A stretch of 64,000 bases of DNA from Acanthornis magna. Lineage: Eukaryota; Chordata; Aves; Passeriformes; Acanthizidae. Below are positions 13,349 to 26,480 of the stretch, in pieces (positions within the stretch are counted from its first letter, which is position 1; each line of letters starts with the position of its first letter). Location of the stretch: contig JAWUZG010000032.1 of assembly GCA_036785705.1 (NCBI GenBank), positions 17,293,501-17,357,500 of the forward strand, given 5' to 3'. The notes beneath the pieces are model-generated. The model was not told where the DNA came from. It saw nothing but the letters and a program-made list of their open reading frames with translations, and ran no database searches. Made by a program: the position numbers and the translations under genes.

Positions 13349-16050
13349 GTTATAGTAGGGTAAACTGTCCTGTCTCTCTTCTTTCATAGATGATGAAAAC
13401 AAATCCACTTTACCAAGAAGATGGACAGATAGCTCATAATCTGGCTTTGACACTTGGCATGGCAAGTCAGAAAGGGCTAGTGGCTCTTATTCTTTATTTA
13501 TTGAACTTCTTCAGACTCCAAGAAAGTGCTAAAAGGGCAGTTTATATTTCTTACTTATTTTTAAGCTTTTGGTCAGCTTACGATTTTATGCTTTCTGTTC
13601 TTCTGCAATGGCCTATTCCAGCTATAAACCAGTGAAGGCCTGGGCACATTTAGTATGAGAGGATTCCAGATGACTGTCATAATAGAGAGTGACCAGCCTT
13701 TCAGTGCGTGGTCTGTGCTTTATCTAAGCTGGCCCAAATTTAAGAAAAGCGATATGAAAATACCTCTATTATCTGTGCACTCCCTAGTGAGGAAGTCTGG
13801 AACTTTTGTAAAAGTTTAGTGTTATTTTTAGTCGTTAATGGTGCAAAGCTATTAAATGTGGACTGTTTCTGGGTTTACCCCATGGCAGTAACCTCTCTGC
13901 AGGGGACCATTATAATTTTCTTGCATTGGAGAACTGAAGTTTTTGCTTTTGACAATTGCAAAATAGTTTTACACTCTACATCTGCTTATTATTCTGATTT
14001 AGGGCCTTGGGCAAACTCTTAGTTCATACACTCTTTTCCATCTCCTCTTTGCAAAAAGAAGTGAGGGTCATGGTAGGTGCCCTGAGCTTGATGGGTCTGA
14101 GCTTGGTGGAAAGAGCCTCCAGAAATTTTCAGAGCTCCTGGTGTAGGGGAGAGCGGTCTGCCTGGGGCTCTCTGTGTGTGATCACAACACAGGTGATGCT
14201 ATCATACCCTTTTCCAAAAGCTCCCTTTCTGCTCACACATATCAGTGTATCAAAGCACCACGGCCAGCGGGAAGCTGAAAGCCTGCAGGGATTTGGATAC
14301 CTAATGTGTCTATACTTCCAGGGATTGGGATCAGAGGATGTAAACATGTCAGCTGTGGGGGTAGTGTGAGAATCACCCTTTGAGGTGGGTTTATGTCTGA
14401 TCTGATGGCAGCTGGGGTGCCCTAATGTCTTGGACCATGGTGGTGGCCTTCAAGGGGAACCGCAACAAACCCTGTGGGTATTGCCTGAATGTTCTGGGCC
14501 TCTGTTGTCAGCATAATGGAAGATAACAACCCTTCCCTAACTCACATAGACGTTGCATTTGCATTTATAAGATTTTCTACAATGGCAGAGAAGTAATTAT
14601 CTAAGTAAGGGAAACTAAGCTCCTAACGTAAGTGCATGAATCTTCTCATTTGCTTTGACTCATCTCTGGCTGGACTAACTCCAATCACCAATTGTAATTC
14701 CCCCTCTCCTTATGAAATCAATATTCCACTAAATCATTTTCTTCTTCAACTTCAAACATGAACATTTCATTGCACAACGACATCTCTCTCAAATCCAGGC
14801 AATCTTTCACCCTGAATGTATGTAAATTTTTGGGACCAATACTTGGTGATGTTGAGAATAAGGCATATGATCTACGTGAGATATTTTGGTCTACAGGTTC
14901 TGAAAAACACTGATAGACTTGAAAGAAATATTCAGTCAACAGTAGCACGGAGTGTACTCTAATATGGCATGAACACACCATCTACTCTCGCTGGAAATAT
15001 GATGTGGTAATTTACTAGTCTAGCGTGAGGTCTCTGCACACAACCGGACATCCCGCACCTTATGGGAGTTGCCTGCCCATGTCTTAATTACACCTCAGAG
15101 TCTGGCACCAGAGCCACCCTCACCAGGCGCCAGCAACCAGCCCATATTCGGAGCTGCCAGACCTGATCTACAGAAAGGAGAGAAAGCCTCAGAAGCAATT
15201 GTTGTGTTCTGGCAGAAAGGCTATCGAACAGGGATGGGGACTTGAAGGTTTTTCGCTGGCAGGTTTCTGGTGCTTGGGGTGGATGTACCTAAGTGTGTTC
15301 CACCAGGCCATGAGATGGGGCTGGGCGGGAGATCAGTGTTGGTGTGAGCACCAGAAATGCATCAGAACTTTAAAGCTGGACCTGGGCTGTCGTCTGATCC
15401 TGTCTGGCCACCACAGCTGCTCACGGCAGAGCGATCTGAGAATCAGTGTGGGACTGCCATGACTGGAGGTTTAAACTCAGCAGTACTGATCACTGCCCAC
15501 AGTGGTCTGGTGCCCCACTTAGAGGCTGAACAAAGTGCCCTGCCTAAAAGCTATGTGACATGTCAGGACAATGGCTTGTTTGCATCTTTATCCATTTCTT
15601 TATGTGAAGATGACAAGTTTATTCAGTCAAACTGTGAAGCTTTTGTCCACAGTGGTGGTGTCTCTGCTTGACTTGAGGGGAGTTTTGCCAGAACAAATTC
15701 TGAATTAAAAAGGAGGCAGGGCTTCAGGTTTTGATGGAGTGTTTTAGCTGACATTTTAAGTTGAAACACATTTGCAAGGGGACTCTGATTGAAACAAAGT
15801 TTTTGTGGTAAATATGGCAATTTGGGAATCAAAAGAAGTCACACAATTGTTGCCATGTGTGCTGAATCTTACTCCATGCAGGAATCCTTCAGATAGGCTT
15901 TGACTAGTAAAATGGGTGAGATTAATAAGGATTTGAATAATTTATATCACAGAAATAATTTTGTGGGAGTTTTGGTCTTCCTAAATATGTCTCAGTTGGA
16001 CTTTTAGCTACGATGTCTAACAATTTTGAATACATGATTACAAATTATGT

Positions 16051-16070
16051 ATTGTATTGTATTGTATTGT
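16051..16070. repeat. (ATTGT)4 pentanucleotide repeat
   Basis: Four exact ATTGT units in tandem. Confidence 0.95.
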
Positions 16071-19000
16071 TATGCTTAAACTTACAACAAGTATGTAAGG
16101 CTTTTGTATGCTATTCACCCCTTACTAGACATCCAGAATAATAAAACCTGACCAGGGCACAAGGCTTCCTTTCATAGGATCTTCTGCTCAAGTATCTTCT
16201 GAAAGCAAAGAGAGAATGAAGGTATAATTTTTTTCTCCTCACATCACTTGAACATGCCACAGAGAGAGAAAGGAGGAAAATTTTACCAAGTGAGAAGGAA
16301 AGATTTTCAGTGGGTTTGGAGTGGGATTCTTTTCCAAATGGAGCTTATTTGTCACAGCCTTAACACAGAAAGAGAGCAAAGACAGGATCTTAGGACAGCC
16401 CTTCCTCCAGGCATGTCTCAAATTAGAACTTCCACACTACAGCTTTGTGACTATGTGTACAGTGGCGGGGGTGAAAGATGTGACACCTGCAAGACATGGC
16501 CTGGAAAGGCGAGGAGAGAGCCTGAGTCAACTGCTGACACTGTGCAATGTCCACTGATAACCCATTTGGTAGCATCACATCGGTGCTGCGGGTCACACAC
16601 GCTTTTCTCTGGTCTCCTGCTCACAGAAAACTACCACTGTCTGCATCCTCACATGCCTGCTGTGTTCCTGTTATTGCCCATCAGATCTCAGCTATTTTGT
16701 TTGCTGCTGCAGGAGCATAGTGTCTCATCCTGTTGTGCCGTGGTTCCCATTGACCCTTATAAATTTAGCTGTAATAAGAGTAAATCTTCCTGCTGCTGCC
16801 AATAAGAACGCTGGCACTGAATCTGGAGCTGAAAAGGCAAAGGTGCATAAGTGATGTTTCAGATACGAGAGAAGACCCAGATGTGTGAAACCTCCTTGTG
16901 AGAGAGCCCTTGTTCCTTGCCGTCACCGCTGTGTCTTGGCAAGACCGCAAGAAAGAGCTGAGTGAAAATGAGCAGACGTCATTAAAATTATCCAATGGAC
17001 CTCAGTAAAAATGTACTGAGTGGTCCTGACTGAGAGAAACATTTTTCACACTGTAATGGCCACACAGCTCCCTAAGTGGGAGAAGGAAGGTCATTTACTT
17101 CACAGAAGAAAAAAATAAAAGTCTATGAGATCATTTATAGCATTACTCACAACCATTATCTATCCCAAATCATTCTTATGCCTTGTCTGTGATATTGGCT
17201 GCCTTGCAGTGCTCTGAGCTGCTCTTCACATGAAACCCTTTCTTACTTCTTAATGGCATACCAGCTGAAATATTTAAAGCATTTGCAGACAAATGTATCT
17301 AATTGTATCTAGGATAGGCCCCGGGATGCAGGAAGGCCCCGGGGAATGCTGGCTGCTGCCACAGTCACATTTACCTGCCCTGGGGGAGGCTGTTGTTTCA
17401 GTAAAAACCCCGTCAAATACAGGTTGGTTAATAAGAAAATGCTTTTCCACAAATAGAGCATCTTTATGCTCATATCTTGCACTGACACACTCCTCTGAGC
17501 GATAAAATCTTCCCAACCTCTCCCATGGTCCATGGCAGCCATGGAAAGGGCTGCACTGGCTGCAGGGCTGTCAGCACCCACCTCATCTCCCACCCAAGGA
17601 CACCAAGGTCCCCCTTCACCTGAAGGAGAGGAGGGTTGTGCACTGGGCTGTCCTCCCAGAGGCTTCTGCATTCAAAACTGGCCGTGAGTGTGGGGTTAAA
17701 CACAAGTGCAGAAAGAAAGACCAAGAGACTCATTCAGGAAGGTTGGGCAATGAAGATTGCTTGCTCGATTTGTATTCTGGTCCTGTTTCCCATCCCCACG
17801 TGAGACGCTAGTGTGTGTGGCAATGGTTTTTCATGCATGACCCTAGCAGATACCTCCGAGCTGCAGCCCACCATGATGGCTGATCTGATGAGCATCTTGA
17901 ATAGTTTCTTGTATGGTTTTTAGTGCCTTCTTTGATTGGTAGCAATTAAAGAATTATGTTCAGTCCACTGTGTGAAGGACTGGTAAGGATCATTCACAAT
18001 CTCCTGAATATTTTTCTCTTCTCACTCACTGTCTTCATTTGTCTGTGAGTCCCACCCTGCACTTTCCAAAAACATTGGTTTTGACTCTCTGTGCTGCAGA
18101 GCTCCATTGCAGGACCCTGGGGGAACATCTGGGGCCTTCCTCCAAATCGTCATCATGTTTTCTTCAAGGATGTGGTGCAGTTTTTTCCTCTGCCTGGTGC
18201 TAGTGAACTGGTCCTATTTACTGTTGCTTGAAAACTTAAAAATGGTGATGCGCCTTTCTGAGGCAGGCAGGTAAGTCATCCAAAGAGAAAAACACTCTTT
18301 GGTTTGCCCCAGTGCTGAAGAAATCACAGTCATTGCTAAAGATCTCCGCAAACAACCCGTGAATCCTGCTCATTCCCTAACAAAATGAGAATCACCACCA
18401 CTCTAGTAAGACATTACTTGAATAGCAGACAACTGTGGAAACTTTTGGCAATAAAATCTGTGGGAAATAAGAAATCAGTTGCAAACTTGGACTGTCATGA
18501 AGTGGAGTGTTTGAAAATCCTGCCCAGAAAGTCCTGAAGGGAAAATGTTACACGTGGTGCCTCAGATTATTTCATATGAGACACTAATATTTGTGCTGGT
18601 AATGACTATCACTTTTCCCATGCTACTGGCAGTGCCCTAAACCAAATCAAGGGCAAAAAAAAATTGTCTTGCCCAGATCTTATAACTGTGAAAAAGCATG
18701 CCCTATTTCCCAGGGTAAAAGTGGTTGAATGATCTACTCTGGGAAAAATGACTCTAGCTATTTAGTGGCTTCTATCTCAGGTCACCGTGGTGCAGTTGCA
18801 GTGAAAAAAGAGAAGCTGTGAGGTGGGTGGAGAGCAGCTGAGAACACCGTGAATGAACATGGATTAGTCCTAAACCTGGGTTAAGACTCTCAGCCAAAGA
18901 ATAAAGGAGCTGGTGAGACAGGGAACATGTTGTTCTCATTATCTGCCAGTGGTTGCACATCTGCACTAAAAGTCAACAAAAGGGCATTTTTTTGTACAAT

Positions 19001-19984
19001 TGTACATTGTGTAATAAGATAAGAATAAAACTAATTCACATTTATCTAGAATTTCTCAGAATGGTTGTAGTCCCGGTAGACATGACTGACTTTATAAAAT
19101 GTGAGAGTCTGAGTCACACCAGCAGATTGTACATGGCAGGGAAACTAATCTGATGTAATAGAAATGTTTACAAGCCCAGTAACCCTTCTCCCTCCACCCT
19201 CCTCCGCTTTAAAAAGCCACGTAAGGCCACGGATCAAAGCAGTTCAGCGGCAGCATGCTGAACACTGAAACAATAACAGCCCTGACTTCCTCAGACGTCA
19301 ATAGTACCAGTCACCAGTGGATTTTTGCATTCACTGAAGAAGGAGGTAATATAATCATATGCATCAAAGGCTGGAAGTGGAGCTATCACTTATCACTAAA
19401 ATATTGCTAAACATGATTAAACACGGTTCAGTGGAAATATCAGAAGCTGACTACCCAGTGGGATCAAAAAAGCAGCAAACAGTTCAGAAATGTGTACTCA
19501 GTTAATGCTTACCAGATGCAATCAATTTAGATAGTCAGTTCCAGTACTTAATTCATGTCTTTATGAAATGAGCACAGATACACTCCTCCTATGTCTAATG
19601 GTTTTCCTGCCTTTACATTTCTCTCTCTTTTCCAAGCAACACACCAGCTTTTGTTTCTCAAACCCTTTGCCACTCCCTAGGAAAGCAGTAGGTTTGTTCC
19701 AGATAGCAGGTTTGCTATTGCTTCCTGAGCAGATCTCAGGTTTGGTAAGGGTAAATGCGATGACACAACACATTTAGGGTTTTGTAAGATGTGATTTCAC
19801 TGCGCACGGTGCTGTGAAAATAAATGAGATCTGCAAAGTCAAAAGAGCCCATCCTGAATAGATTAAATGTTGCCTGTAAATGAGAATTTGTCACCCCAGG
19901 GGTTGTTCCTTGCAGGGTCCCACAGGTTTCCTTTCTGGCCCTGGTGGAAGATCTGGAGATAAAAAACTGGTGAAGAAGCATTAG

Positions 19985-20575
19985 GGATAGATCAGCTAGA
20001 AAAATTGATCTGGATTACTTGTTAAAGGAAGGTCAGTTAAACAGTACACATTTTGACAGCCAAATGAAAGACCGTGAAGCTAGGGATAAATAAAGGCAGC
20101 TTACCTACAGGAATAGGGGCTTTATCCTAGAAAGTGGTGGTTTAGCAAAGGATTTAGGTGAATAGGCTGGTAACCAAGCCTATGGGAGCTCTGGGGATAA
20201 TTCATAGCGTAAAGGCCGATTTGAATCTCAAAGAAGAGCAGTGATATATTTAGCTGCCCTACTAACATGCTGGAGAAAGCTCAGAGAGAAGCAACAAGAG
20301 TGATTAGAGGACTAGTAAATGTGAACTCAGGGGAAAAATTGAAAAATGAGACTGTATCTACCCTGGAAAAGAGAAGGAAATAGTCTTCAAATATGTAAAA
20401 TGTAGCTGCAACAGAGACTGTGATAAAACATTGTCCATATGTAGCACAACACATAACAAGCTTAATGTGCAGCAAGGCAGATTTATTTTAGCCATCAGAA
20501 ACATTTTCTAATGATAAGGACCACTGAGCGCTGGAACATATTGCAGACTACCTCAAGATTAAGAACTGGTTATGC
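19985..20575 (+). mobile_element. Old, degenerate CR1 LINE in plus orientation
   Basis: The segment 20,230-20,540 reads CTGGAGAAAGCTCAGAGAG, AGCAACAAGAGTGATTAGAG, then CTGGAAAAGAGAAGGAA, TAATGTGCAGCAAGGCAG, CATCAGAAACATTTTCTAATG and GAGCGCTGGAACATATTG. This is the sense-strand CR1 pattern (tags such as GAGCACTGGAACAAATTG in less diverged copies). The upstream part (GGTAACCAAGCCTATGGGAG and neighbours) aligns more loosely. Many substitutions and gaps imply an insertion that predates the modern bird families. Boundaries are approximate. Confidence 0.7.
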
Positions 20576-23500
20576 TGGTGGTTTCCAATCTTTATTTTGC
20601 ACCAAACTTCAACTGAAAAACTGACAGTGTTCTGCCTCCCTTTGTTAAATGGCCAAGTTGTTTTGGGATAAAACAAAGAGCCTTAAAAGATTTGCATACT
20701 GGAAATAATGATGGAGATGATGATGACACACACAAAAGTTACCACACAGGGAACTCACCATCTCTATTAAAAATAAATGAAAAGACAGTATGGGAGTTAC
20801 TCATCTGTTTGTGATGGTCTTTAGGAGTGGGACAGTGCTGGAAAACTGACTGGGATGTGACTGGGGTGTCAAGAAGCTGATATGGTGGCAGAAGTTTGGG
20901 GGCTGTGCAAGAGGAGTCATTGCAGACAACTGCGATGAGTCCATCTTAAAGCAAGAAGGAAATAAATGGGTTTGGCATGAGTGGTGATGAAGGCAACCTA
21001 AGGACTCTTGTGGGTGACCGTGGGATTACTGGCATGACACAACGTTGGGAGAAGAGAGGATGGATGCCAGAGACATGAGTTGATGGCAAGGCAAAGGGCA
21101 CAGCTGGGGCCATTTGCAGCTGGGTTGCAGCAGCTTTCCCGCAGCTCTCGTGACCCCATGGTGTACACCTCACTGGAGAGACTCCCAAAGAAGCAGCTGT
21201 GCATCTCTGAGGGAGGCTCAGACCCAGGCTTGAGGTGACGTTATTCAAGCAGACTTTTTTATGACTGCAAATACCTTCTGAGCAGTCTTTGTCAGATATA
21301 TGGCCCTTGCCTAGCAAAAAGCTTTGGCAGCAGAGCTGCTGTCAAAGGAAAGGGGAGCATCATTCTGTTTTCTGTGCTGCCTGTGCTGTTGAAACTGTAC
21401 CTTTCTGGAGCCTAAGGAAATATTCACTGATGTAAATAAGCACTTAAAAATGCAGACATCCTGCTCTGCTGGCCATTGAGGATCAGAGCAGAAGGTGCCC
21501 TCAGTTATCCCTTCCCTGATGTGTCCTTGCACTGTCTCACTCCTACCTCCCCAGCTGAGATCCCGTATTGCTCATGTTTGGGAACCGGAGTCACGATCTC
21601 AAATGTCGTCACTATAGCTGAGCAGAGAAATGCCAAGCCTCCCACTATGTTCGTGTGGGTAGAACCTTTTCTTTGATTAGCTCAGAATACTTTCTAATAG
21701 GAGCTAACCTTCATGACATCCTTGCGGGACTGGCCCACTGTGATTAATCTTAAGATCTCTATCTTATAAATAGGAAAATTAGTACCAAAACTTGCCCAAT
21801 ATCATCTTCTAAATCATTGCTTAAGCCTGGGAAAGACTCTGCTATCTCTCATTTATTTATTTATTTATATTCTCCATGAGTTACTTTAGCAATTAAAATG
21901 TACTACTGGATATAGAAAAGAAGCCAATCTGGAAATGCAACTCCTCAACAACATCTGTACGTAAAAGAAGGCCCTAGTGCTATTGTAAACCCTGTCTGGA
22001 TGGATCTCTGCATCCTCTCAGTTCCTGGGCAGCAAGGATTTGGAACGAGCCTGGCTGAAGCCACAAGCCTCCAGTGCTGACCCAGCACTGTAGACACTGT
22101 GATTCCTCTTGCAGGGAGTCCCAGCCCATGCTCAGCATCCCGAGAATAAGAAACGCTCAGAACTGCAAAAACACAAATCACAAAACAAGTTTGGTGAAGT
22201 TTGAAGAGCAGTTTTTGAACACCCCAGCGTGGACGGTAAACCACAACAACAGTAACAGGAAAAGCAGCACCACAAACGAAAACCCAGTACTCCATTTGAA
22301 ACTAAATTAATTTAATAAACTGAAAGAAATTGCTCAGCAATGAAAATCTCCAGCACCACCACCCTGACCACATAAGATACATGAGAATAAACAGACTTGT
22401 GGGCACACCTCAAGCAAGCTTAAAACAGCAACCTCCTCCTAAACAGTCTCCATACTCGCAAGGTGATCTCACTGTCTGGTAGAAATAATTCTTGTCGGCT
22501 AACTGCAATCAATCTATTTCACAGGAGTGCTTGCTATATATAAAAATTGCGGTTGGTAACATGGACAGGACGTTTGCGCCAGACCGCTGTTTTCAGACCT
22601 CAATGAAAAACCAAACTGAAAGTATATCTCATGGAAACCAGTTTTAGGTTACAGATCAGATAATAATTTGGGAACTTCAGCAAAGGAGAAGTCATAGCTC
22701 AGCAAAGTCTCCAGAAAGCATTTGCAGTTTTTTTAGATTTGGTACCAGAACACCACTTGAGGTCTGCTTTTGCAGAGGTTTCCAGGAAATTAGTTTTATT
22801 CTTGCCCTGGCAAAAAAACCCCAAAACTTTGGAGAGTGGGTGATCCATGGTGGAGAGACAGGCCATAATGGGCATGAATGTTTGCTTGCTGTAGGGGTGG
22901 CTGGTAACCAGGAGACCTTTCTGATGCTCGGGCACAGGACCAGATTGGGCAGGGGAAACATCTAACTTCTCCGATCATGAGCAGGGCTGTACGTGAAGAC
23001 ACATGAGTGTCATATCAGAAAAGGTAAATGACATTTCTTAGAACTAAATTTCCATTATTAGTGTCAAGAGGTTGATGGGTGGAAGTGGAAAAATCAGTAA
23101 AAAGTACACAAATCAGACATTTAACCAACATTTTCTATTAATAAACAAAACCCCAACTGCTTCAAATGTGCCTGGTGTTTTGTGGGGATGGTTGAATAGA
23201 CAAGGCATCAAAACAAGTTCTGTACCTACATCTAATGGACGTATTAAATAAGGGAAGTAGTAACTGTGCTTAATGAAAATGAATGGACAGGCTGTTACTG
23301 GTCACTGTGAACTAGATATTTAAAGACATATAAATTCTTAAAGGTGGAGATGAGCTCTCTGTGGCATTTTCCAAAGCATCTCACTGGAAATTAGTGGCAG
23401 TTTTGTGAAGTGGGAACAGTACCTGCTTGAGTAGTTTGGAAAGTCTTACCCACATCCTTTATGTTTCTAAAATGAGCATATCTTGACCTTGCCCACCTGC

Positions 23501-25143
23501 TTCTGGTCACAGGCTGGAAGAGGAAATGAGCTTTGCTGCTTCTTCCACTCCCAACTGATCTTTTAACTGTGAATGAATGAGTCCAAATGAAGAAAGTGCT
23601 CTTTTTCACACCGGTTAGCTAAATTGAAACCAAAAGCCACTCCACTAAGCATGTTTCTGCATAACAGAAAGCTAAAGTCTTTGCATTTAAAAAGAGCAAA
23701 TACCAAACAGAAAAAATATCAGTGATAGGATATATGATGGTTCAAAACAATCTTAAAAATTAAGGTTAGGTTTCTTTTTTTCCTGTGACTTTGCACCTTG
23801 ACTTGAAACTGGCAAATCAAGGGCAACAGCTGTCAGAGCTGAAGAGAATGGTTTGTTTGAGACCTCTTACTTTCCTGCACGACCTCTTCTGCTGCGCAGC
23901 CTGGACCATAACCACAAAAGAACAGGGCCTGATGGCACTAGGCCTTCTCCTGGTGCACAAGATGTGGGGGAGATTGCAGATTGAAAGGATAAAAAGGAAT
24001 GGAGAAAAGGAACGTGGTGGGAGCCTGGGTGCATTGTCTGAGGCCACACAAGAAATTTGTGGCACTCAGGTGAGCCAGCCATTGGCACCTGTGGAGGGAG
24101 TGTGCTGATTTCAGTGACTCTTCCCTGAGAAGCTGCCAGCTCAGTAATATGTGAATTATCAGCTGTCACCCAAGTGTCCCTTCACAGTGACATTATCATT
24201 CATCAGCTCCTGGTAGAGTGTGCCCACAGTGAGTTTCAGGGGAAAAAACCTGATCTTTTGTGCTAAATGACATTCTGCTGTATTTTGAAGAAAGCAGGAG
24301 GTATCAGACCATCTAGCAAAAAGGAAGTGACTGAAAACCCCTTAGTAATGCTGTCAGGATACATTTGATACCTAGCAAAACCCATTTCTCTCGGGTTATT
24401 GACTAATTCAGCCCAACCCAAGCACACACAAGCTGCTGGGCTGCATCAGCATGTTTGGGGTTGGCCCTTACCATGGTGGGCAGTGCAGCCTTCACGGTGG
24501 AGGTCACCTGGCAGAAGAGACTGTAAACTGCTGTACGTCGTGGCAGCAGGTGAGGAAGGATTCTTTATTTTGACAGCAGCTCTGCTACCAAGAGAGGACA
24601 CTATAAATACTGATGAGAGCACAGATTACAACAAATAAATTGTGCCGAAGAAGTTTCACTTTGTATTCCTGGGAAATTATTATCATTAGCTGGGGAAAAT
24701 GAGAAAGAGTTACCTGCCATTGCAAAGGCCACAGGTAACAGTCTAACCAAATTCCTGTGCCTTGTTAGCAGGGATTCCCCTGGGTCTCTTTGTATCCTCT
24801 TCACTTATAATCCACAGCACCAAGGCTGGGGACTAGAGGGTTCCTATAGGTGAACTTTGAAAAATAGGGAGCCTCAGGTATTACTTACATTCCATCAGGC
24901 TGGGGAAGGAGAAACAGGGAATGGAAGGAAAACACTATATACTTCCCTCAAGAGTAGTAGGGCAGTGACTACAAATGGAAAATGGTGAGTTTCCTTTTGC
25001 ACCATCCGTAAATCTGGACTCCATTTACTCCCTGCACCCTCCTGGGAGCGTCTGCTGAATTGTAGCTCCCTTGACATGGCCTTCAGAGCAGTGTGTGGCT
25101 TTCAGCCACAGTGTTTCTAGCTCTCTTTGGGATACAAACTTTG
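20576..25143. other. Intergenic, nothing recognised
   Basis: Unique-looking DNA. An ATTT repeat lies at 21.85 kb. No gene-like frame. Confidence 0.6.
21850..21869. repeat. (ATTT)n tetranucleotide repeat
   Basis: About four to five ATTT units in a row. Confidence 0.85.
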
Positions 25144-25251
25144 GGCTTCATTCAAGAAAGCACTTAGGCATGTGTAATTCTTTAAATTTCAATGTGACTA
25201 TTCATGAGCATAGAGTTAGCACATATTTAATTGCCTTCCTGAATATGAGCC
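25144..25251. repeat. Palindromic MITE-like relic
   Basis: The left arm, GGCTTCATTCAAGAAAGCAC then TTAGGCATGTG, pairs with the right arm, CACATATTTAATTGCC then TTCCTGAATATGAGCC. Over the inner 25 bases I count 17 matches. The layout agrees with an ancient amniote palindrome containing AAGCACTTAAGCATGTG-type arms. It is degenerate and no longer mobile. Confidence 0.55.
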
Positions 25252-26199
25252 AAAATAGAGAGTATCCCAGGAGTGTATGGGAAAGAAACTTAGTTTTCAT
25301 TGCTTTAATAGAGATAGTTGCTCCACTTAGAAGCATTTGCAAATGGTTTGGGAAGGTTTGGGACTTTTTGCAGGCACATCTCTAGAGGGCAAAGCAAGCA
25401 ACCAACCCTACTTTAAATGTGATGAGGATTGCTGGTGTCTGCAAGCACCCCAAAGGGGAGGATTCACCTGAGAACTGATATTTTTTCTCATTTTTTCTAT
25501 GTCTGCCCAACAAGTGCTCATCTCTGATGTTCTCCCTATGCATTTTTGAATTTGTCAGTTTTTATTAATATCCTTTGGGAAAAAGCTCTGGATTTAAAGT
25601 ACGCAATTGTGCAGGCAAAAATAGAAGACAAAACTTTTTAAGTGCCTCATTTTTAAGACTCTGCTTTCCTTTTTAAAAATAACCAGAAAATGATGAGAAG
25701 AAAACCATTCTTTTTATGTTGACTCAAACAGAGTAACAAAACAGAAGCACAACACCAGTTAGGTGATGGTACATTTCCTCCTAAATCCCACAGACCTTCT
25801 CTGCATTCAAATGAAATAGTTACTGAGTGGGAAAAACCATCAAAATCTTTAGTATTTGCCACCAGTTCTTGGCCAAATACCCTTTCTACTTTTCAAAAGC
25901 AGTGCTAAAACCTGATGTGGGTTGTCAGCGAGTAGCAGGAGTTTCCATTTGGCTTTTCAATTGTAAAGAGGGAACATCTGAAACTGTGAGGAAATTTAAA
26001 AAACGAAGCTTTCCCCCAATACCTACATTCATTTATCCACCTGTTATGGCGGATGCTTCCCCATCTACAATAGGCCCGTCTGGTCTTAAAATAGACGTCT
26101 CTTAGATGACTAATTGAGGCTGAGAAATAATTGCTTAATTTTCGGGCTCCAGTTTGCAGCACTGGCAGCTAGCAAGAGAAACCTCCTTTGCCCAAGATC

Positions 26200-26480
26200 C
26201 CTCTGCGTGGTGGCTTGGCCTGGGACAGCCGTGACCCACATAGGCACGTGCCACGCCGGCTGAGCCACGGCGGAGATTAGCACAGCCACGCTGCTGCAGG
26301 CTCGCGGGTTTGGGGTCGGGTCACGCGCGGCTGCGTGGGGGCCACGCTTTCTCCTTCACCACCAGCGCTGCTTCCAGGGGCTCTTTGGTGACACGGTGGA
26401 GGAAGGAGGTTGATCAAACAGCGTGTGTGTCCTGCTTGTGGCAGCGTCGGATGTGACTGCTCAGCACTCCGGGGCGGAGG
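26200..26480. promoter_or_regulatory. Small isolated CpG-rich block
   Basis: In 26,221-26,340 I count 14 CpG dinucleotides in 120 bases (for example CACGCCGG, CACGGCGG, CTCGCGGG, CACGCGCGGC). In the flanking AT-rich intergenic DNA CpG is rare. Scattered CpGs continue to about 26,480. Such blocks are commonly promoters, enhancers or unmethylated regulatory islands in birds. No gene starts here that I can recognise; the 114-codon frame at 26,410-26,754 has no known-looking domain. Confidence 0.4.

Larger units (their letters stand above)
4063..19984. other. Intergenic, mostly unique sequence
   Basis: About 16 kb without a recognisable gene. It contains only simple repeats (5.03, 5.2, 11.07, 13.3 and 16.05 kb) and possible conserved noncoding stretches, of which 9,000-9,260 and 12,230-12,440 are the best looking. 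The longest frames (7,885-8,349, 154 codons; 16,248-16,805, 185 codons) have no recognisable domains, no splice pattern and overlap frames of equal quality on the other strand. Confidence 0.6.

Noticed and set aside
16248..16805. Longest open frame of the window, 185 codons on the plus strand
   Set aside because: No recognisable domain, composition of random translated DNA, a cysteine-rich end produced by simple sequence, no splice or promoter context. A frame of this length is expected by chance in 64 kb read in six frames.
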